From Bacillus sp. AFS088145 (GTDB taxonomy: Bacteria; Bacillota; Bacilli; Bacillales; Bacillaceae_G), in assembly GCF_002564465.1 (NCBI RefSeq), contig NZ_NUUX01000008.1, positions 225,953 to 289,952 on the forward strand: a stretch of 64,000 nt of DNA, given 5' to 3'. Within the stretch, counting starts at the first letter, position 1. Every line of letters starts with the position of its first letter. A program made the position numbers and the translations under genes. Below are positions 1 to 10,159 of the stretch, piece after piece. A model generated the notes under the pieces. The model searched no databases. It was not told the origin of the DNA and saw only the letters and a program-made list of their open reading frames with translations.

Positions 1-241
1 TACGTGTTGATAAAACATCAAAATACATAGAAATTAAAAGTGCAGATAAACTTAAAGAAATTAATATGATAATCCCACCCATTGTTGGGGTTCCTGATTT
101 CTTTTTATGAGATTGTGGACCTTCGTCTCGAATACTCTGTCCAAATTTAAGTTTTCTTAAGTACGGTATAAAAATAGGCGATAAAATGACTGCAATGATA
201 AATGCTGAAATCATAGCAACTAAAATTGACGGTTCTAGCAT
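1..241 (-). CDS. mraY: Phospho-N-acetylmuramoyl-pentapeptide transferase MraY (N-terminal part, cut by window edge)
   Basis: The first 80 codons are visible; the rest lies beyond position 1. MraY is the integral membrane enzyme that transfers phospho-MurNAc-pentapeptide to undecaprenyl phosphate, giving lipid I. The visible part has a first membrane helix (about residues 3-23), then the conserved cytoplasmic stretch [13 protein letters not shown] and [10 protein letters not shown] (about residues 34-58), which is diagnostic of MraY, and the start of a second helix. The ATG is preceded by an AAAGGAGG ribosome binding site. It follows murE on the same strand in the usual Bacillus order. Confidence 0.95.
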   Translation of the reverse strand, partial: MLEPSILVAMISAFIIAVILSPIFIPYLRKLKFGQSIRDEGPQSHKKKSGTPTMGGIIILISLSLSALLISMYFDVLSTR

Positions 242-332
242 TATACGCCCTCCTTTCTAAGTTCTCTTCTTTGTTGTTTACTTAATAGTTTAATTCTTTT
301 ATAAAGAATTATGAAATCAATTTTTCACATTA

Positions 333-361
333 CAAAGAAGAGGATACTATCCTCTTCTTTG
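333..361 (-). other. Perfect hairpin across the murE stop codon
   Basis: Two 14-base arms (333-346 and 348-361) are perfectly complementary around one central base, and the hairpin spans the murE stop codon at 347-349. On the murE strand it is followed by a mixed sequence, not a run of T, so it does not look like a standard terminator. It may be a processing or attenuation element between murE and mraY; that role is inferred. Confidence 0.55.
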
Positions 362-1813
362 CAAAATAGCTTCTTTAGCTTCTTCAACATCATCAAAATG
401 TGAAACATTTGTTCCTACAATCTGATATGTCTCATGACCTTTACCTGCAATAACAATAATATCATGTTTTTTTGCATTTTGAATCGCAAATGTTATAGCT
501 TTTTTACGATCTTCTATTACCGTAATATTATTATGCTCTAATCCGCGTTTCATGTCTTCTAAAATTAAAGTAGGGTCTTCTGTTCTTGGGTTATCCGATG
601 TAAAGATCGCTTTTGTTGAAAGATCCGCTGCAATCTTACCCATAAGTGGTCGTTTTGTTCGATCACGATCTCCACCACAACCAACAACAGTAAAAATATC
701 ATTTTTTGCAAATTGCTTAACAGTATTTAATACATTTTCTAAACTATCTGGTGTATGTGCATAGTCTACAATAATTGTAAAATCCTGCCCAGCATTAACG
801 GCTTGGAAACGTCCCGGTACTCCTTCAATCGTCGCGACTGCGTCTAGGATTGTCTCCATTTCTATATTTAATGCGATTCCTGCACCAATTGCCGCTAACA
901 CATTATATACATTAAATGTTCCGATTAGATTCATTTCTACAACATATTGTTTATTTAAAAAATGTAATGTGAATCTAGTACCCGCATTCGTTAATTCAAT
1001 TTCATCAGCAAACAAGTCAGCTTCTTGACTTAAACCATAAGTTATTAGATTTGCTTGTGTAAACTTCATATATTCTTCAGAAGCAGCATCATCATTATTT
1101 AGGATTGCAAATTTAGGTTTTTGCGTTGAGAAGCTATTACCTAATTGAGAGAATAATAAACCTTTAGCTTTTTTATATTCTTCCATCGTTCCATGATAAT
1201 CTAAATGATCTTGTGATAGATTTGTAAAAACAGCTATATCATATTCACAGCCATGAACACGCCCTAAGTGTAATGCATGTGAAGAAACTTCCATAACTGC
1301 AGTATCCACATTTGCGTCAACCATTTTTGCAAACATTGATTGTAAAGTTAAGCTATCAGGAGTTGTATTTTTTGTTTCAAAAATCTCTTCTCCTATTTTC
1401 ATACCAATTGTGCCGATGACACCTGTTTTTTTCTTATTGTGTTTAACAATCTCTTCAATAATATATGAAGTAGTGGTCTTACCATTCGTACCAGTAATAC
1501 CAACTAGGTTTAGTTTGTGTGTTGGGTTTTCATAAAAGGCATTACCAACAACAGCCATCGAACGATTTGTGTCTTTCACATAAGCTACTGGAACATTCGA
1601 TTCAATTGGTTTTTGTGCAAGGATCGCTACTGCGCCTTTTTCAATCGCTTGATTTACGTACTTGTGGCCATCCACTGTATATCCTTCAATACAGATGAAT
1701 AAATAACCTGGTTTTACATTTCTTGAATCCATTTCAACCCCAGTGATTTCCGGATTTTCAGATGGAAGATTCACTAAAGGCTTTAATCTTGATAGTAAAG
1801 TATGAAGTTTCAT
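347..1813 (-). CDS. murE: UDP-MurNAc-L-Ala-D-Glu:meso-diaminopimelate ligase MurE
   Basis: Cytoplasmic Mur ligase that adds meso-diaminopimelate to UDP-MurNAc-L-Ala-D-Glu using ATP. The P-loop GTNGKTT is at residues 108-114, and the DNPRTEDP motif near residue 405 is the DNPR signature of the meso-DAP-adding enzymes rather than the lysine-adding ones. The length (488 aa) fits the family. The open frame runs seven codons further upstream, but the chosen ATG has a GAAAGGA ribosome binding site at proper distance and begins MKLHTLLS, as in Bacillus homologues. It lies between spoVD and mraY, as in B. subtilis. Confidence 0.97.
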   Translation of the reverse strand: MKLHTLLSRLKPLVNLPSENPEITGVEMDSRNVKPGYLFICIEGYTVDGHKYVNQAIEKGAVAILAQKPIESNVPVAYVKDTNRSMAVVGNAFYENPTHKLNLVGITGTNGKTTTSYIIEEIVKHNKKKTGVIGTIGMKIGEEIFETKNTTPDSLTLQSMFAKMVDANVDTAVMEVSSHALHLGRVHGCEYDIAVFTNLSQDHLDYHGTMEEYKKAKGLLFSQLGNSFSTQKPKFAILNNDDAASEEYMKFTQANLITYGLSQEADLFADEIELTNAGTRFTLHFLNKQYVVEMNLIGTFNVYNVLAAIGAGIALNIEMETILDAVATIEGVPGRFQAVNAGQDFTIIVDYAHTPDSLENVLNTVKQFAKNDIFTVVGCGGDRDRTKRPLMGKIAADLSTKAIFTSDNPRTEDPTLILEDMKRGLEHNNITVIEDRKKAITFAIQNAKKHDIIVIAGKGHETYQIVGTNVSHFDDVEEAKEAILQRRG

Positions 1814-1838
1814 AGTAATTCCTTTCGTATACACTAAA

Positions 1839-3791
1839 TCATTTTTTATCTTTAGTTTTAGATTTAGTTTCTTCTTTCGTTCCTAAATAAATTCTTATTT
1901 TAGAACCTTCTTTTAGTTTAACACCTGCTTTTGGTGCTTGGTCAACGACAATATTTCCACTGCCACTATATTCAATAGTAAAAGTATCTAGCAAAGGTTG
2001 CAAATCTTTTTTCTCCAAACCAATTAAATTTGGCACTTCATATGTTGGTGTATCACCGTATACGAATTTTTTTGGGATTTGATTTTTTCTAGGTGGTACG
2101 CCTAAAACTTGCATACTATCACGAATAATATTCCCTACGATTGGAGCAGCTACAACTCCCCCAAATTGTACAGTGCCTTTTGGATTATCAACTGCAATAT
2201 AAACTACTATTTGAGGATCGTCAGCCGGTGCAAACCCTACGAACGAAACAATAAAGCTACTATCATCGTATCGCCCATCTTTTACTTTTTGCGCTGTTCC
2301 AGTTTTACCACCAACACGATACCCTTCCACAAATGCACCTTTACCAGTACCTTGTGCAACAACACTTTCTAGAGCTAATCGTACCTTTTTAGATGTATCT
2401 GGAGAAATAACTCGTCTTTTTGAAATTGGTGTTTTTCGACTTACTACTTCGTTTGTAACCGGATCTACAAACTCTTTAGCTATATAAGGTTGGTAAAGAA
2501 TTCCTCCATTAATAGCAGCTGAAACTGCTGCAACTTGCTGAATTGGTGTTACTGATACACCTTGACCAAAAGCAGTTGTTGCTGCTTCAACTGGACCGAC
2601 TCGATCCATGCTGAATAAAATCCCTGAACCTTCACCTTGTAAATCAATTCCTGTTTTTTTGCCGAAACCAAAATTACGAATATATTTAAATAAACGATCT
2701 TCTCCTAAGCGATTACCTAATTCTACAAATCCTGGGTTACATGAATTTTGAACTACTTCTAAGAATGTCTGAGAGCCATGTCCACCTCTTTTATGACAAC
2801 GCAAACGAGCTCCAGCTACTTCAGCAGCCCCATCATCATAAAAATGGTCTTTATTCAAATCTACTAATCCCTCATTTAATGCAGCTGCTAGTGTAATAAT
2901 CTTAAACGTTGAACCTGGCTCATAATTTGACCAAACAGGTAAATTTCGATTATATACTTCAGGCGAAACATTTTTAAAATTAGTAGGATTGAAGCTTGGA
3001 CGACTGCTCATTGCAAGTATTTCTCCCGTATTTGGATTCATCGCAATTCCAATCATTGAATCAGGATTATATTGAGCAGTTGCATTATTCATTTCACGTT
3101 CAAGAATTGTTTGTATTCGCGAATCGACAGTTAATTTTAAGTTTAAACCATTAATTGGCGGAATATAGTCATCTGCAATATTCGGCATTCTTTGACCCTT
3201 AGCATCTGAATAAAATTGTACACTACCTTTTTCACCACTTAATTGCTTATCATAATAAAGTTCTAATCCGTTTAAACCCTGATTATCGATTCCAGCAAAA
3301 CCTAAAACATGAGAAAGATAGTCACCAAAAGGATAATATCTTTTAGAATCCTCTGCTATGTATACACCAGCTATGTTAAGATCTCGGATTTGTTTAGCTT
3401 TCTCATTTGTAATTTTTATACCTTCTGTTCGAATGTGTTCCATACTAGATCTTTTCGTTAAAATTTTATAAAGTTTTACTTCGGAGATTTTTAAAATTGG
3501 GGCAAGTTTTTCAGTCGCTTCCTTAGGATCTTTAATTTGCCTAGGAACGACTAATACAGATGGAGCACTTTTATTAGTAGCAAGAGCAACACCATTACGA
3601 TCTAAAATTTCACCACGCTTTGGTTCAAATGGAATATCTCGACTCCACGAATTTTTCGCTCGCTCAGTTAAAAGATCACCCATACCGAATTGTACATAAC
3701 CAAGCCTCGTTGCAATAATAGAAAAAATTAATAAACCACCAATGAATACAAAAAATAATCGTTTTCGAACTGTTACATTAGATACTCGCAT
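1839..3791 (-). CDS. spoVD: Stage V sporulation protein D, spore cortex class B penicillin-binding protein
   Basis: Transpeptidase required for spore cortex peptidoglycan, anchored in the membrane by one N-terminal helix (about residues 11-30). The class B PBP dimerisation domain is followed by a transpeptidase domain with STFK (near residue 294, catalytic Ser), SCN (near 355) and KTGTAQ (near 500). One PASTA domain closes the protein, which separates SpoVD from PBP2B with its two. A longer frame starts at a GTG inside the ribosome binding site; the ATG at 3791 is preferred because GAGGAG precedes it. It lies between pbpB and murE, as in B. subtilis, where spoVD has its own mother-cell promoter. 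Confidence 0.93.
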   Translation of the reverse strand: MRVSNVTVRKRLFFVFIGGLLIFSIIATRLGYVQFGMGDLLTERAKNSWSRDIPFEPKRGEILDRNGVALATNKSAPSVLVVPRQIKDPKEATEKLAPILKISEVKLYKILTKRSSMEHIRTEGIKITNEKAKQIRDLNIAGVYIAEDSKRYYPFGDYLSHVLGFAGIDNQGLNGLELYYDKQLSGEKGSVQFYSDAKGQRMPNIADDYIPPINGLNLKLTVDSRIQTILEREMNNATAQYNPDSMIGIAMNPNTGEILAMSSRPSFNPTNFKNVSPEVYNRNLPVWSNYEPGSTFKIITLAAALNEGLVDLNKDHFYDDGAAEVAGARLRCHKRGGHGSQTFLEVVQNSCNPGFVELGNRLGEDRLFKYIRNFGFGKKTGIDLQGEGSGILFSMDRVGPVEAATTAFGQGVSVTPIQQVAAVSAAINGGILYQPYIAKEFVDPVTNEVVSRKTPISKRRVISPDTSKKVRLALESVVAQGTGKGAFVEGYRVGGKTGTAQKVKDGRYDDSSFIVSFVGFAPADDPQIVVYIAVDNPKGTVQFGGVVAAPIVGNIIRDSMQVLGVPPRKNQIPKKFVYGDTPTYEVPNLIGLEKKDLQPLLDTFTIEYSGSGNIVVDQAPKAGVKLKEGSKIRIYLGTKEETKSKTKDKK

Positions 3792-3845
3792 CGAAACGAA
3801 CACTCCTCTACATTATGTTCGTTTCAATATATGCTTGTACCAAAT

Positions 3846-3890
3846 ACAATAGACCTTCTAGCTTTTTATTGTCCTAGAATGGTCTATTGT
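3846..3890. other. Long imperfect hairpin between pbpB and spoVD
   Basis: The arms ACAATAGACC (3846-3855) and GGTCTATTGT (3881-3890) are perfectly complementary, and inner TTCTAG/CTAGAA extend the stem. A T-rich run follows on the plus strand (3892-3901); on the minus strand, the direction of the genes, the tail is weak. It may reduce read-through from the division genes into spoVD. That role is inferred. Confidence 0.5.
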
Positions 3891-3923
3891 CATTTTTATT
3901 TAATTAAACTTATTTCAGCCATT

Positions 3924-6116
3924 TTACTCTTGTACATCTACTTTTACATCTTTTTCTTCGTCTGTCGCTCCGTTAGGTTTATTTAATTCAATCGTTAAAT
4001 AGTCATGATCCCGTAGCTCTGAATCTTCTTTAATACTCTGACTTGTAACAAATCCAGATCCCTTTGATGAGATATTTAGCTTGAATAATTTACCTAAACG
4101 GTTAACATCCGATTTTGACCAACCAATAATAGATGGCATGGTATTTGTTCCATTTGTCTTAAGATAAATATTAGTACCTCTGACAACTTGAGTTTTTGCC
4201 TTAATTGATTGACCAGTAACTTCTAGTCCATTTCCTAATAATACAGGTTTCAATCCCTCAGATATAGCTAAAGATTTTGCTTCATCTAAAGTTAGACCTT
4301 TCAAATTCGGAATTTCTATACTTTCTTTATCGATTAATTTGTCTACTTTGGCATTTTCAACAGGCTCAACCTTCATATACTCTAATGCGCCTTTAGTCAC
4401 TGTTCTAAATATTTCAGAAACACCATCTGAACCGATCTCAGTCGCTTCAAGTTTTGGACGAAGCATCGCTACATAAACGACTAATTTTGGATTATCTGCA
4501 GGTGCCATACCGATAAATGAAAAAAGGTTTTGACCACGTCCTTTTAGATATTTCCCGTGATCGTCAACAACTTGGGCAGTACCAGTTTTACCAGCGACAG
4601 TATAACCATCAATTGCATAGTTGTGCCCAGTACCATGTGGCGCAGTAATAACCGTTTCTAATAACGCTCTTTCTCTCTTTGCTGTTTCTTCTGATATTGG
4701 ATTACCAACAACCTGAGATTTATAGTCTTTAATAACTTTATTCGTATCATGAGCGACAATTTTATCTACAATATATGGCTTCATCATTTTTCCATTGTTA
4801 GCAATAGCACTTGCAGCTTGGATAATTTGAATTCCAGTTACTGTAGATCCTTGTCCAAAAGCAGTAGTTGTTTTTTCAAGTGGATAATTAAATACTAATT
4901 TACCACTTGATTCACCTGGTAGATTAATATTCGTTTTTTGTGTAAATCCAAAGTTTTTATAGTATTGTAAAAAGCGATCTGCACCTAATTTTTCATTAAG
5001 TAGTATCGAAATACCAACGTTTGAAGACCTTTGAATCCCTTCGTCAAAAGTAATTGAACCCCATCCGTTCCGATTTACGTCATGGACAGTGCCTCCACCT
5101 GGTACTTTATATCGACCTGATTGGAAATATTCATTTCCATTATAAACGCCTTCATTCATTGCAGCACCTAAAGTGAATATTTTCATCGTAGAACCTGCTT
5201 CAATTGCATATGAAATCGGGTCATTTGTAAAGTTTGTAATGTCATGAAGATTCGGATTGAAGCTTGGGCGATTACTCATTGCAACAATTTTACCGGTTTT
5301 TGGATCAGAAACGATTGCCATAATCTTTTCTGGCTCATATTTTTTTTCAACGCTAGTCATTGCATCTTCTAGTAAACTTTGAATCTTTGTATCTATTGTT
5401 AAATACACATCATCGCCATTATGTGGAGGAGTAACCTTCTCATTTTCATATGGTAAAATATTTCCTTTTCGATCACGTAAAAAACTTCTTTTTCCATCTT
5501 TTTCGGTTAACTCATTATTCAATGCTTTTTCTAATCCCATTTCTCCAATTAGGTCACCATTATCATTTACATTCGTATACCCTAACGTATGAGAAGCAAA
5601 TACACCATTTGGATAATATCGCTGCTGTGAAGGAGTAAAAACAATACCAGGTAGCTTTAATTTCTCAATTTGTTCTTTTGTGCTTTGAGAAATATTTCTT
5701 CCACCTGGTCCTAATTCAACTTGATATTTGGGTTTACCTAATTTCGCTAAAAGTTCCGATTCATCGATATCTAAAATTGATGATAATTCTCTAGCTGTTT
5801 TTTCTTTGTCTACTACATGCCTTTTCACTTTCGAGTTTTTGGAGGCTCTTGGATCTAGAACTGCCGACACGGTATATGCTGTCACCTCTTCCGCAAGTGG
5901 AACGCCATGTGAATCATAGATTGTTCCTCTCTTTGCTGGAATTTTTTGAGATGTATTGTAATTTTCATCAGCATAAACTTTTAAATTTTTACCTTCAACT
6001 GTGGCTGATAATTGTATATAGCCGAGTCTAGCCACAAGTGATATAAAAAGGAGTAAAGTACCTAGAAAAAACCAACGAATACCATAATTTGTGTATTTAT
6101 TCTTTTTCTTACTCAT
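3924..6116 (-). CDS. pbpB: Penicillin-binding protein 2B (septal transpeptidase, FtsI family)
   Basis: Essential class B PBP that cross-links septal peptidoglycan in the divisome. A basic N-terminus and one membrane helix (about residues 12-30) precede the dimerisation domain and a transpeptidase domain with STMK at 309-312, SSN near 366 and KTGTAQ near 510. Two C-terminal PASTA domains (about 595-655 and 656-720) match B. subtilis PBP2B and distinguish it from SpoVD next door. The last 12 residues are acidic. The gene lies 11 bases after ftsL, suggesting one transcript. Confidence 0.95.
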   Translation of the reverse strand: MSKKKNKYTNYGIRWFFLGTLLLFISLVARLGYIQLSATVEGKNLKVYADENYNTSQKIPAKRGTIYDSHGVPLAEEVTAYTVSAVLDPRASKNSKVKRHVVDKEKTARELSSILDIDESELLAKLGKPKYQVELGPGGRNISQSTKEQIEKLKLPGIVFTPSQQRYYPNGVFASHTLGYTNVNDNGDLIGEMGLEKALNNELTEKDGKRSFLRDRKGNILPYENEKVTPPHNGDDVYLTIDTKIQSLLEDAMTSVEKKYEPEKIMAIVSDPKTGKIVAMSNRPSFNPNLHDITNFTNDPISYAIEAGSTMKIFTLGAAMNEGVYNGNEYFQSGRYKVPGGGTVHDVNRNGWGSITFDEGIQRSSNVGISILLNEKLGADRFLQYYKNFGFTQKTNINLPGESSGKLVFNYPLEKTTTAFGQGSTVTGIQIIQAASAIANNGKMMKPYIVDKIVAHDTNKVIKDYKSQVVGNPISEETAKRERALLETVITAPHGTGHNYAIDGYTVAGKTGTAQVVDDHGKYLKGRGQNLFSFIGMAPADNPKLVVYVAMLRPKLEATEIGSDGVSEIFRTVTKGALEYMKVEPVENAKVDKLIDKESIEIPNLKGLTLDEAKSLAISEGLKPVLLGNGLEVTGQSIKAKTQVVRGTNIYLKTNGTNTMPSIIGWSKSDVNRLGKLFKLNISSKGSGFVTSQSIKEDSELRDHDYLTIELNKPNGATDEEKDVKVDVQE

Positions 6117-6127
6117 ATCACAATCTC

Positions 6128-6493
6128 CTACTTGCTAGTGTCGGTAAACTTTACATTATTACTATCAATATTTAAACCTAACTCTTTTGCTTTTTGCCAT
6201 ATGCGCTCATATGTGCTTAATTCATCAATCTTCATTTTAAGCTCAGAGTTACGCTGTTTTCCATTCGCTATTTCATTTTTCACATTTTGAATTTTTAAAT
6301 TTGTATCATATATTGCCGCTTGAGTTTTAATGATTTTTGTACCCATAAAGAAGCATGCAAAAATAAATACTAAATAAAGTATTTTCTCAAAAGGTGTAAT
6401 TTTTGATACTTTCTTTTGTTTTTTCTTGTTAGAAGGTCTTTGTTGTAAATCAGTAACTTGTTTTTGTTGAAGCTTTCTAGCCAAATTTCTCAT
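6128..6493 (-). CDS. ftsL: Cell division protein FtsL
   Basis: Small bitopic divisome protein of 121 aa that works with DivIC and DivIB to activate septal synthesis. A lysine-rich cytoplasmic N-terminus (about residues 1-36) is followed by one membrane helix (about 38-56) and an extracytoplasmic coiled coil rich in heptad Ile/Leu, ending in a short hydrophilic tail. FtsL sequences diverge strongly, so the assignment rests on topology, length and the position between rsmH and pbpB. The frame ends 11 bases before pbpB. Confidence 0.9.
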   Translation of the reverse strand: MRNLARKLQQKQVTDLQQRPSNKKKQKKVSKITPFEKILYLVFIFACFFMGTKIIKTQAAIYDTNLKIQNVKNEIANGKQRNSELKMKIDELSTYERIWQKAKELGLNIDSNNVKFTDTSK

Positions 6494-6505
6494 TATTTTC
6501 CCTCC

Positions 6506-7438
6506 TTATAATTTTTCTGCAACCCTTAATTTTGCAGATCTTGCTCTCTTATTAAATTCGACTTCTTCATCTGTTGGTAAAAGGGGCTTTCTTGTCACTA
6601 ATTTTAACTTCGGCTTAAACTCATCTGGAATAATTGGTAAACCTGGTGGTAACGGCGGAAGTGAACTAGCTTCTTTAAAAATCGTTTTACAAATACGATC
6701 CTCTAATGAATGGAATGTTATTACACTTATTCTTCCTTTTGGCTTTATTAAGGTAATTGCATCTTTTAGAGCTTCTTCAAATACACCTAGTTCATCATTT
6801 ACAGCTATACGAATTGCTTGGAAAATTCTTTTAGCAGGATGTCCACCTGTTCTTCTTGCTGGTGCAGGTATTGCATCTTTAATGATTTCGACTAACTCAA
6901 AAGTTGTTTCAATCGGTTTCTTTGCTCTTAATTCTTCAATCCTTCTTGCAACCTGTTTAGAGAATTTCTCTTCTCCATATCGGAAAAATATTTTCACAAG
7001 CTGCTCATAAGGCCAGTCATTTACAACTTCATACGCTGATAATGTTTGCTCTTGATTCATACGCATATCAAGTGGTGCGTCTTGATGAAAACTAAATCCT
7101 CGTTCAGCAACGTCTAATTGCGGCGAAGAAACACCTAAGTCAAATAAGATTCCATCTACTTCATAAATGCCTAAATTATGAAGTTCTTCTTTTATATGCT
7201 TAAAATTACTTTTTACAATCGTTAATTGATTTTCATATTTATTCAATCGCTCTTTTGCATGTCTAATTGCTGTTTCATCTTGGTCAAAAGCGATTAATCT
7301 ACCCTTTGATGAAAGTTGAGATAGTAAGTATTCACTATGACCTCCACCGCCAAGTGTACAATCTACATAAATGCCATCTTCCTTAATATCTAAAGAATCA
7401 ACAGTTTCTTTTAATAAAACCGTAATATGTTCAAACAT
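6506..7438 (-). CDS. rsmH: 16S rRNA (cytosine-1402-N4)-methyltransferase RsmH
   Basis: SAM-dependent enzyme that N4-methylates C1402 in the ribosomal P site of 16S rRNA. The SAM-binding loop [14 protein letters not shown] begins near residue 26. [10 protein letters not shown] near 100 and the [13 protein letters not shown] block near 215-230 are family hallmarks, and the C-terminus ends in the usual basic [12 protein letters not shown] stretch. The length of 310 aa is normal. It is the second gene of the mraZ operon and lies 12 bases upstream of ftsL. Confidence 0.97.
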   Translation of the reverse strand: MFEHITVLLKETVDSLDIKEDGIYVDCTLGGGGHSEYLLSQLSSKGRLIAFDQDETAIRHAKERLNKYENQLTIVKSNFKHIKEELHNLGIYEVDGILFDLGVSSPQLDVAERGFSFHQDAPLDMRMNQEQTLSAYEVVNDWPYEQLVKIFFRYGEEKFSKQVARRIEELRAKKPIETTFELVEIIKDAIPAPARRTGGHPAKRIFQAIRIAVNDELGVFEEALKDAITLIKPKGRISVITFHSLEDRICKTIFKEASSLPPLPPGLPIIPDEFKPKLKLVTRKPLLPTDEEVEFNKRARSAKLRVAEKL

Positions 7439-7469
7439 GATGCTTTCACTACTTTCAATTTGTTAATTT

Positions 7470-7901
7470 TTACAAGTCAAATCCGATTAAGTTTTCTGCT
7501 AACTCACCAAATGACTCTTCTGATTCATTCATATATGTATTCCAAGTTGTTAAATCCCAAATCTCAATTCGATTTGTAACACCAACTACTACACATTCTT
7601 TTTCTAATTTTGCATAACTGCGTAAGTTAGGTGTTATATTAATTCTCCCCATCTTATCCATCTCACATTCCATTGCCCCTGAGAAGAAAAAACGGGTAAA
7701 TGCTCTCGCATCTTTTTTAGTTAGTGGTAGTGTGCGCAGTTTATCTTCAATTACACTCCATTCGGCCAATGAATAGCCAAATAAGCATTGATCCAAACCT
7801 CTTGTAACAATGAAGTTTTCACCAAGCTTGTCTCGAAATTTAGAAGGTATAATAAGACGTCCTTTTACATCGATATTATGTTGATATTCACCGATAAACA
7901 T
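7470..7901 (-). CDS. mraZ: Transcriptional regulator MraZ
   Basis: DNA-binding protein that controls the dcw operon. It has two SpoVT/AbrB-like halves: the first opens [21 protein letters not shown], the second carries the [10 protein letters not shown] repeat near residue 82. The length of 143 aa is standard. In the family, oligomeric MraZ binds direct repeats upstream of its own gene. The start region here has a matching phased GTGG array (7911-7955), the nearest copy of which also forms the G-rich part of the ribosome binding site, so autoregulation is likely. Confidence 0.97.
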   Translation of the reverse strand: MFIGEYQHNIDVKGRLIIPSKFRDKLGENFIVTRGLDQCLFGYSLAEWSVIEDKLRTLPLTKKDARAFTRFFFSGAMECEMDKMGRINITPNLRSYAKLEKECVVVGVTNRIEIWDLTTWNTYMNESEESFGELAENLIGFDL

Positions 7902-7907
7902 CCTATT

Positions 7908-7955
7908 CCCCCACTTTCTAACACAAACTTACCACATTCCCCCACTTCTTACCAC
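7908..7955 (-). promoter_or_regulatory. Phased GTGG box array, probable MraZ operator
   Basis: Read on the minus strand, four GTGG boxes and one GTGT variant start at 7955, 7945, 7935, 7924 (GTGT) and 7914, spaced 10, 10, 11 and 10 bases. Flanks also repeat: GTGGTAAG occurs twice and GTGGGGGAAT twice, alternating. MraZ is known to bind short G-rich direct repeats at about one helical turn spacing upstream of mraZ. The last box lies against the start codon and overlaps the Shine-Dalgarno, so binding could also affect translation of the mRNA region by blocking transcription early. Confidence 0.85.
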
Positions 7956-7980
7956 CTTTTCTAAAAAATTCTTTAAAAAA

Positions 7981-8013
7981 CAAAAAAATCCTGCTAACAG
8001 TGCAGCAGGATTT
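7981..8013 (-). terminator. Intrinsic terminator of bshC
   Basis: The stem ATCCTGCT/AGCAGGAT with an 8-base loop is followed on the minus strand by a run of T. It lies about 90 bases past the bshC stop and separates that gene from the mraZ promoter region. Confidence 0.85.
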
Positions 8014-8105
8014 CATTTTTATTATAAAATTCAGCTTATTTCAATGTTTGTTTCTTATAAAAAACAACTATTTATATTAATAAAGGCAATATTTTGAATA
8101 TCGGC

Positions 8106-9734
8106 TTAAATTTTTACAATTTGATGGGCGTAATCCCATGATAGGTTTAAATCACAAAGCTCATGAACAAAATCAAAACCATATTTATTAATATAGTAGA
8201 GAATATTTAGTGTTCGTTCCTGTGGTTTCCCATTAGGAGAAATTGAACAGATGATTCGATTCCACTTTTCAATTTGCTCTTCATTTTGCTTTAAAATTGT
8301 TTCTTCTATTTTTCGTTCTAAAAGTAGAATTTGTTCTTCTATCTTTACATAATTCTTTATAGAAAAATCCTTTAAGTTAGGTGTTACTTTATTCGTTACA
8401 TCTTGAAGAGGTTTATGCAATTCTTCTAAAGATTTTTTAGCATGGCTAAACACTTCTTTATAGTCTAGTTTTACTTGGTCTTTAATCCATTTTACTTTCT
8501 TCTCTTCTAATGATGTTTTCAGCACATCATTAATATCTAATGAAAAATCTTCTAATGCTGATACAATATTTCTTTCAAAAATAGTAAACATATGTCTTAA
8601 AAACACAGGTGGCATTTGAAGGTTAAATAGATTAAAAACGTCCTTTAACTCAGCCCAATAAGCAATTTCACCAGGGCCACCAACAAATGCTAGTGTAGGA
8701 AATAAATACTCCTGCATGACTGGTCTAGTAACCACATTATTACTTAATAGGGCTGGCTGTTCATTAGCGATTTTGATCAACTCAAGTTTAGAGAATTGAT
8801 AATTCTTATTTTTTGTTTGAAAAACATCTTCACTTTCAGAAACTTCAAGTAACTGTCTACCTTCATCACTATGGTAAAAAAGATGAATGCTCTGTTCAGA
8901 AATTTGAAGTGTTTCGTGGTACCCTGATTTTATTAATCTGCTTTTCGTATCCTTTAAAACCCCTCTGACGTTCTCTTGCTTTTGAATCATTTCATTAAAT
9001 AAAGATGATTCCAACTCACGAACATTCGGATCGTCGGCATCAATTAAGACAAGTCCCTCTTTTTTGAACAATTTAAAAATAATTTTCGCAAAAAAATCTA
9101 CGTAAGTAGTAGATTGCTCAATTATCGAATATAGTTCTTCAAGTAAATCTTTTGAATAATTCGTTTCATCAAAAGTTTTAACGATTTTATCAATCCACTT
9201 CTTCATTTCCTGTTGATCTAATTCTGTTTTAGAAGCAGCATGGGAATAAGTCGTTTTTTGATAAAAAGTTTGTTTTTTTACTGTATTGTTCTCAATTGTA
9301 TGAATATGGTTAATTTCATCTATATCATGGTCTTCACCGGCAATCCAAAACACTGGGACAACTGTTAGACCATGATCCTTTTCATATTTCTTGGCCAATT
9401 GAATAATTGAAATAATTTTATGTATAGAATACAATGGGCCAGTTAATAAGCCAGCTTGTTGTCCACCAATTACAACAAATGAATCGTTATTAAGTAATTT
9501 TTTCACATTTTCTAATGATTCATTACTTGCATGATGCTTATGATGAAACTTCTCTAGTGCATTAACTAATCCTGTGCGATTATAAGAACGCTCCATTACA
9601 TTTTTAATTCTATATTCCATTTCTTCCTTTACTAATGGATTTTCACCAAAGAAAGAAGAAATTACTTCATTTCCATTTACAAAATCATTCAGCAATTTAT
9701 TTTGCCCGTCTAAATGGACTTTGCTAATTTGCAT
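8106..9734 (-). CDS. bshC: Bacillithiol biosynthesis cysteine-adding enzyme BshC
   Basis: Last enzyme of bacillithiol synthesis, thought to add cysteine to glucosaminyl-malate. At 542 aa it has the family length and typical features: an N-terminal Rossmann-like half with the conserved GGQQAGLLTGPLYS block (about residues 88-101) and WIAGEDHDIDEINH (about 129-142), then a long Lys/Glu-rich helical coiled-coil segment near 400-500 and a short C-terminal domain ending in WDYAHQIV. The gene was known as yllA and lies directly upstream of mraZ in Bacillus, as here. It has its own terminator. Confidence 0.95.
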   Translation of the reverse strand: MQISKVHLDGQNKLLNDFVNGNEVISSFFGENPLVKEEMEYRIKNVMERSYNRTGLVNALEKFHHKHHASNESLENVKKLLNNDSFVVIGGQQAGLLTGPLYSIHKIISIIQLAKKYEKDHGLTVVPVFWIAGEDHDIDEINHIHTIENNTVKKQTFYQKTTYSHAASKTELDQQEMKKWIDKIVKTFDETNYSKDLLEELYSIIEQSTTYVDFFAKIIFKLFKKEGLVLIDADDPNVRELESSLFNEMIQKQENVRGVLKDTKSRLIKSGYHETLQISEQSIHLFYHSDEGRQLLEVSESEDVFQTKNKNYQFSKLELIKIANEQPALLSNNVVTRPVMQEYLFPTLAFVGGPGEIAYWAELKDVFNLFNLQMPPVFLRHMFTIFERNIVSALEDFSLDINDVLKTSLEEKKVKWIKDQVKLDYKEVFSHAKKSLEELHKPLQDVTNKVTPNLKDFSIKNYVKIEEQILLLERKIEETILKQNEEQIEKWNRIICSISPNGKPQERTLNILYYINKYGFDFVHELCDLNLSWDYAHQIVKI

Positions 9735-9760
9735 TACGAACTTCCTCTCTCGCTCTTCAA

Positions 9761-10153
9761 TTAAGCATTATACTCAGTTATTTTTAAAACTAAACCAGCC
9801 AACACGGTAATACAGTGAAGAATAATAAACAAAATACATGACATTCTCCAAAAACCTTTAAGTAGCTTAGTAAACCGAATATCTCTTTTTGCTTTCCATT
9901 GAAGAATAATACTAATAAATAAGATAACCAATAATAAATTAATTAATATCCAACCTGTTGCAGTCGGAAAAATCATTTTTAAAACAAAATAAAATGAACT
10001 AATATATAGAATTGTAGATAAATCTAACGTAAAAAGCAAAAGTTTACGCTTGTTATTTTTAAAAAATAATTTTAAAAACATATAGAAAAATATTGTTGAA
10101 AAAATCGGAAATTCAATTAATAGTGAAATAAAGAAAATGAAAAATTTTTCCAA
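9761..10153 (-). CDS. DUF3397-type small membrane protein
   Basis: 130-residue protein with about four hydrophobic helices (roughly residues 1-28, 40-60, 68-85 and 104-125) and short basic loops. Size, topology and position between panE and bshC match the DUF3397 family of Bacillus. No catalytic motif is visible and no function is established. The start codon lies only 6 bases after the panE stop, so the two are probably co-transcribed. Confidence 0.75.
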   Translation of the reverse strand: MEKFFIFFISLLIEFPIFSTIFFYMFLKLFFKNNKRKLLLFTLDLSTILYISSFYFVLKMIFPTATGWILINLLLVILFISIILQWKAKRDIRFTKLLKGFWRMSCILFIILHCITVLAGLVLKITEYNA

Positions 10154-10159
10154 AAAGAA

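Noticed and set aside
5450-6031. Plus-strand frames inside pbpB
   Set aside because: Antisense frames within a well supported coding gene; no ribosome binding sites.
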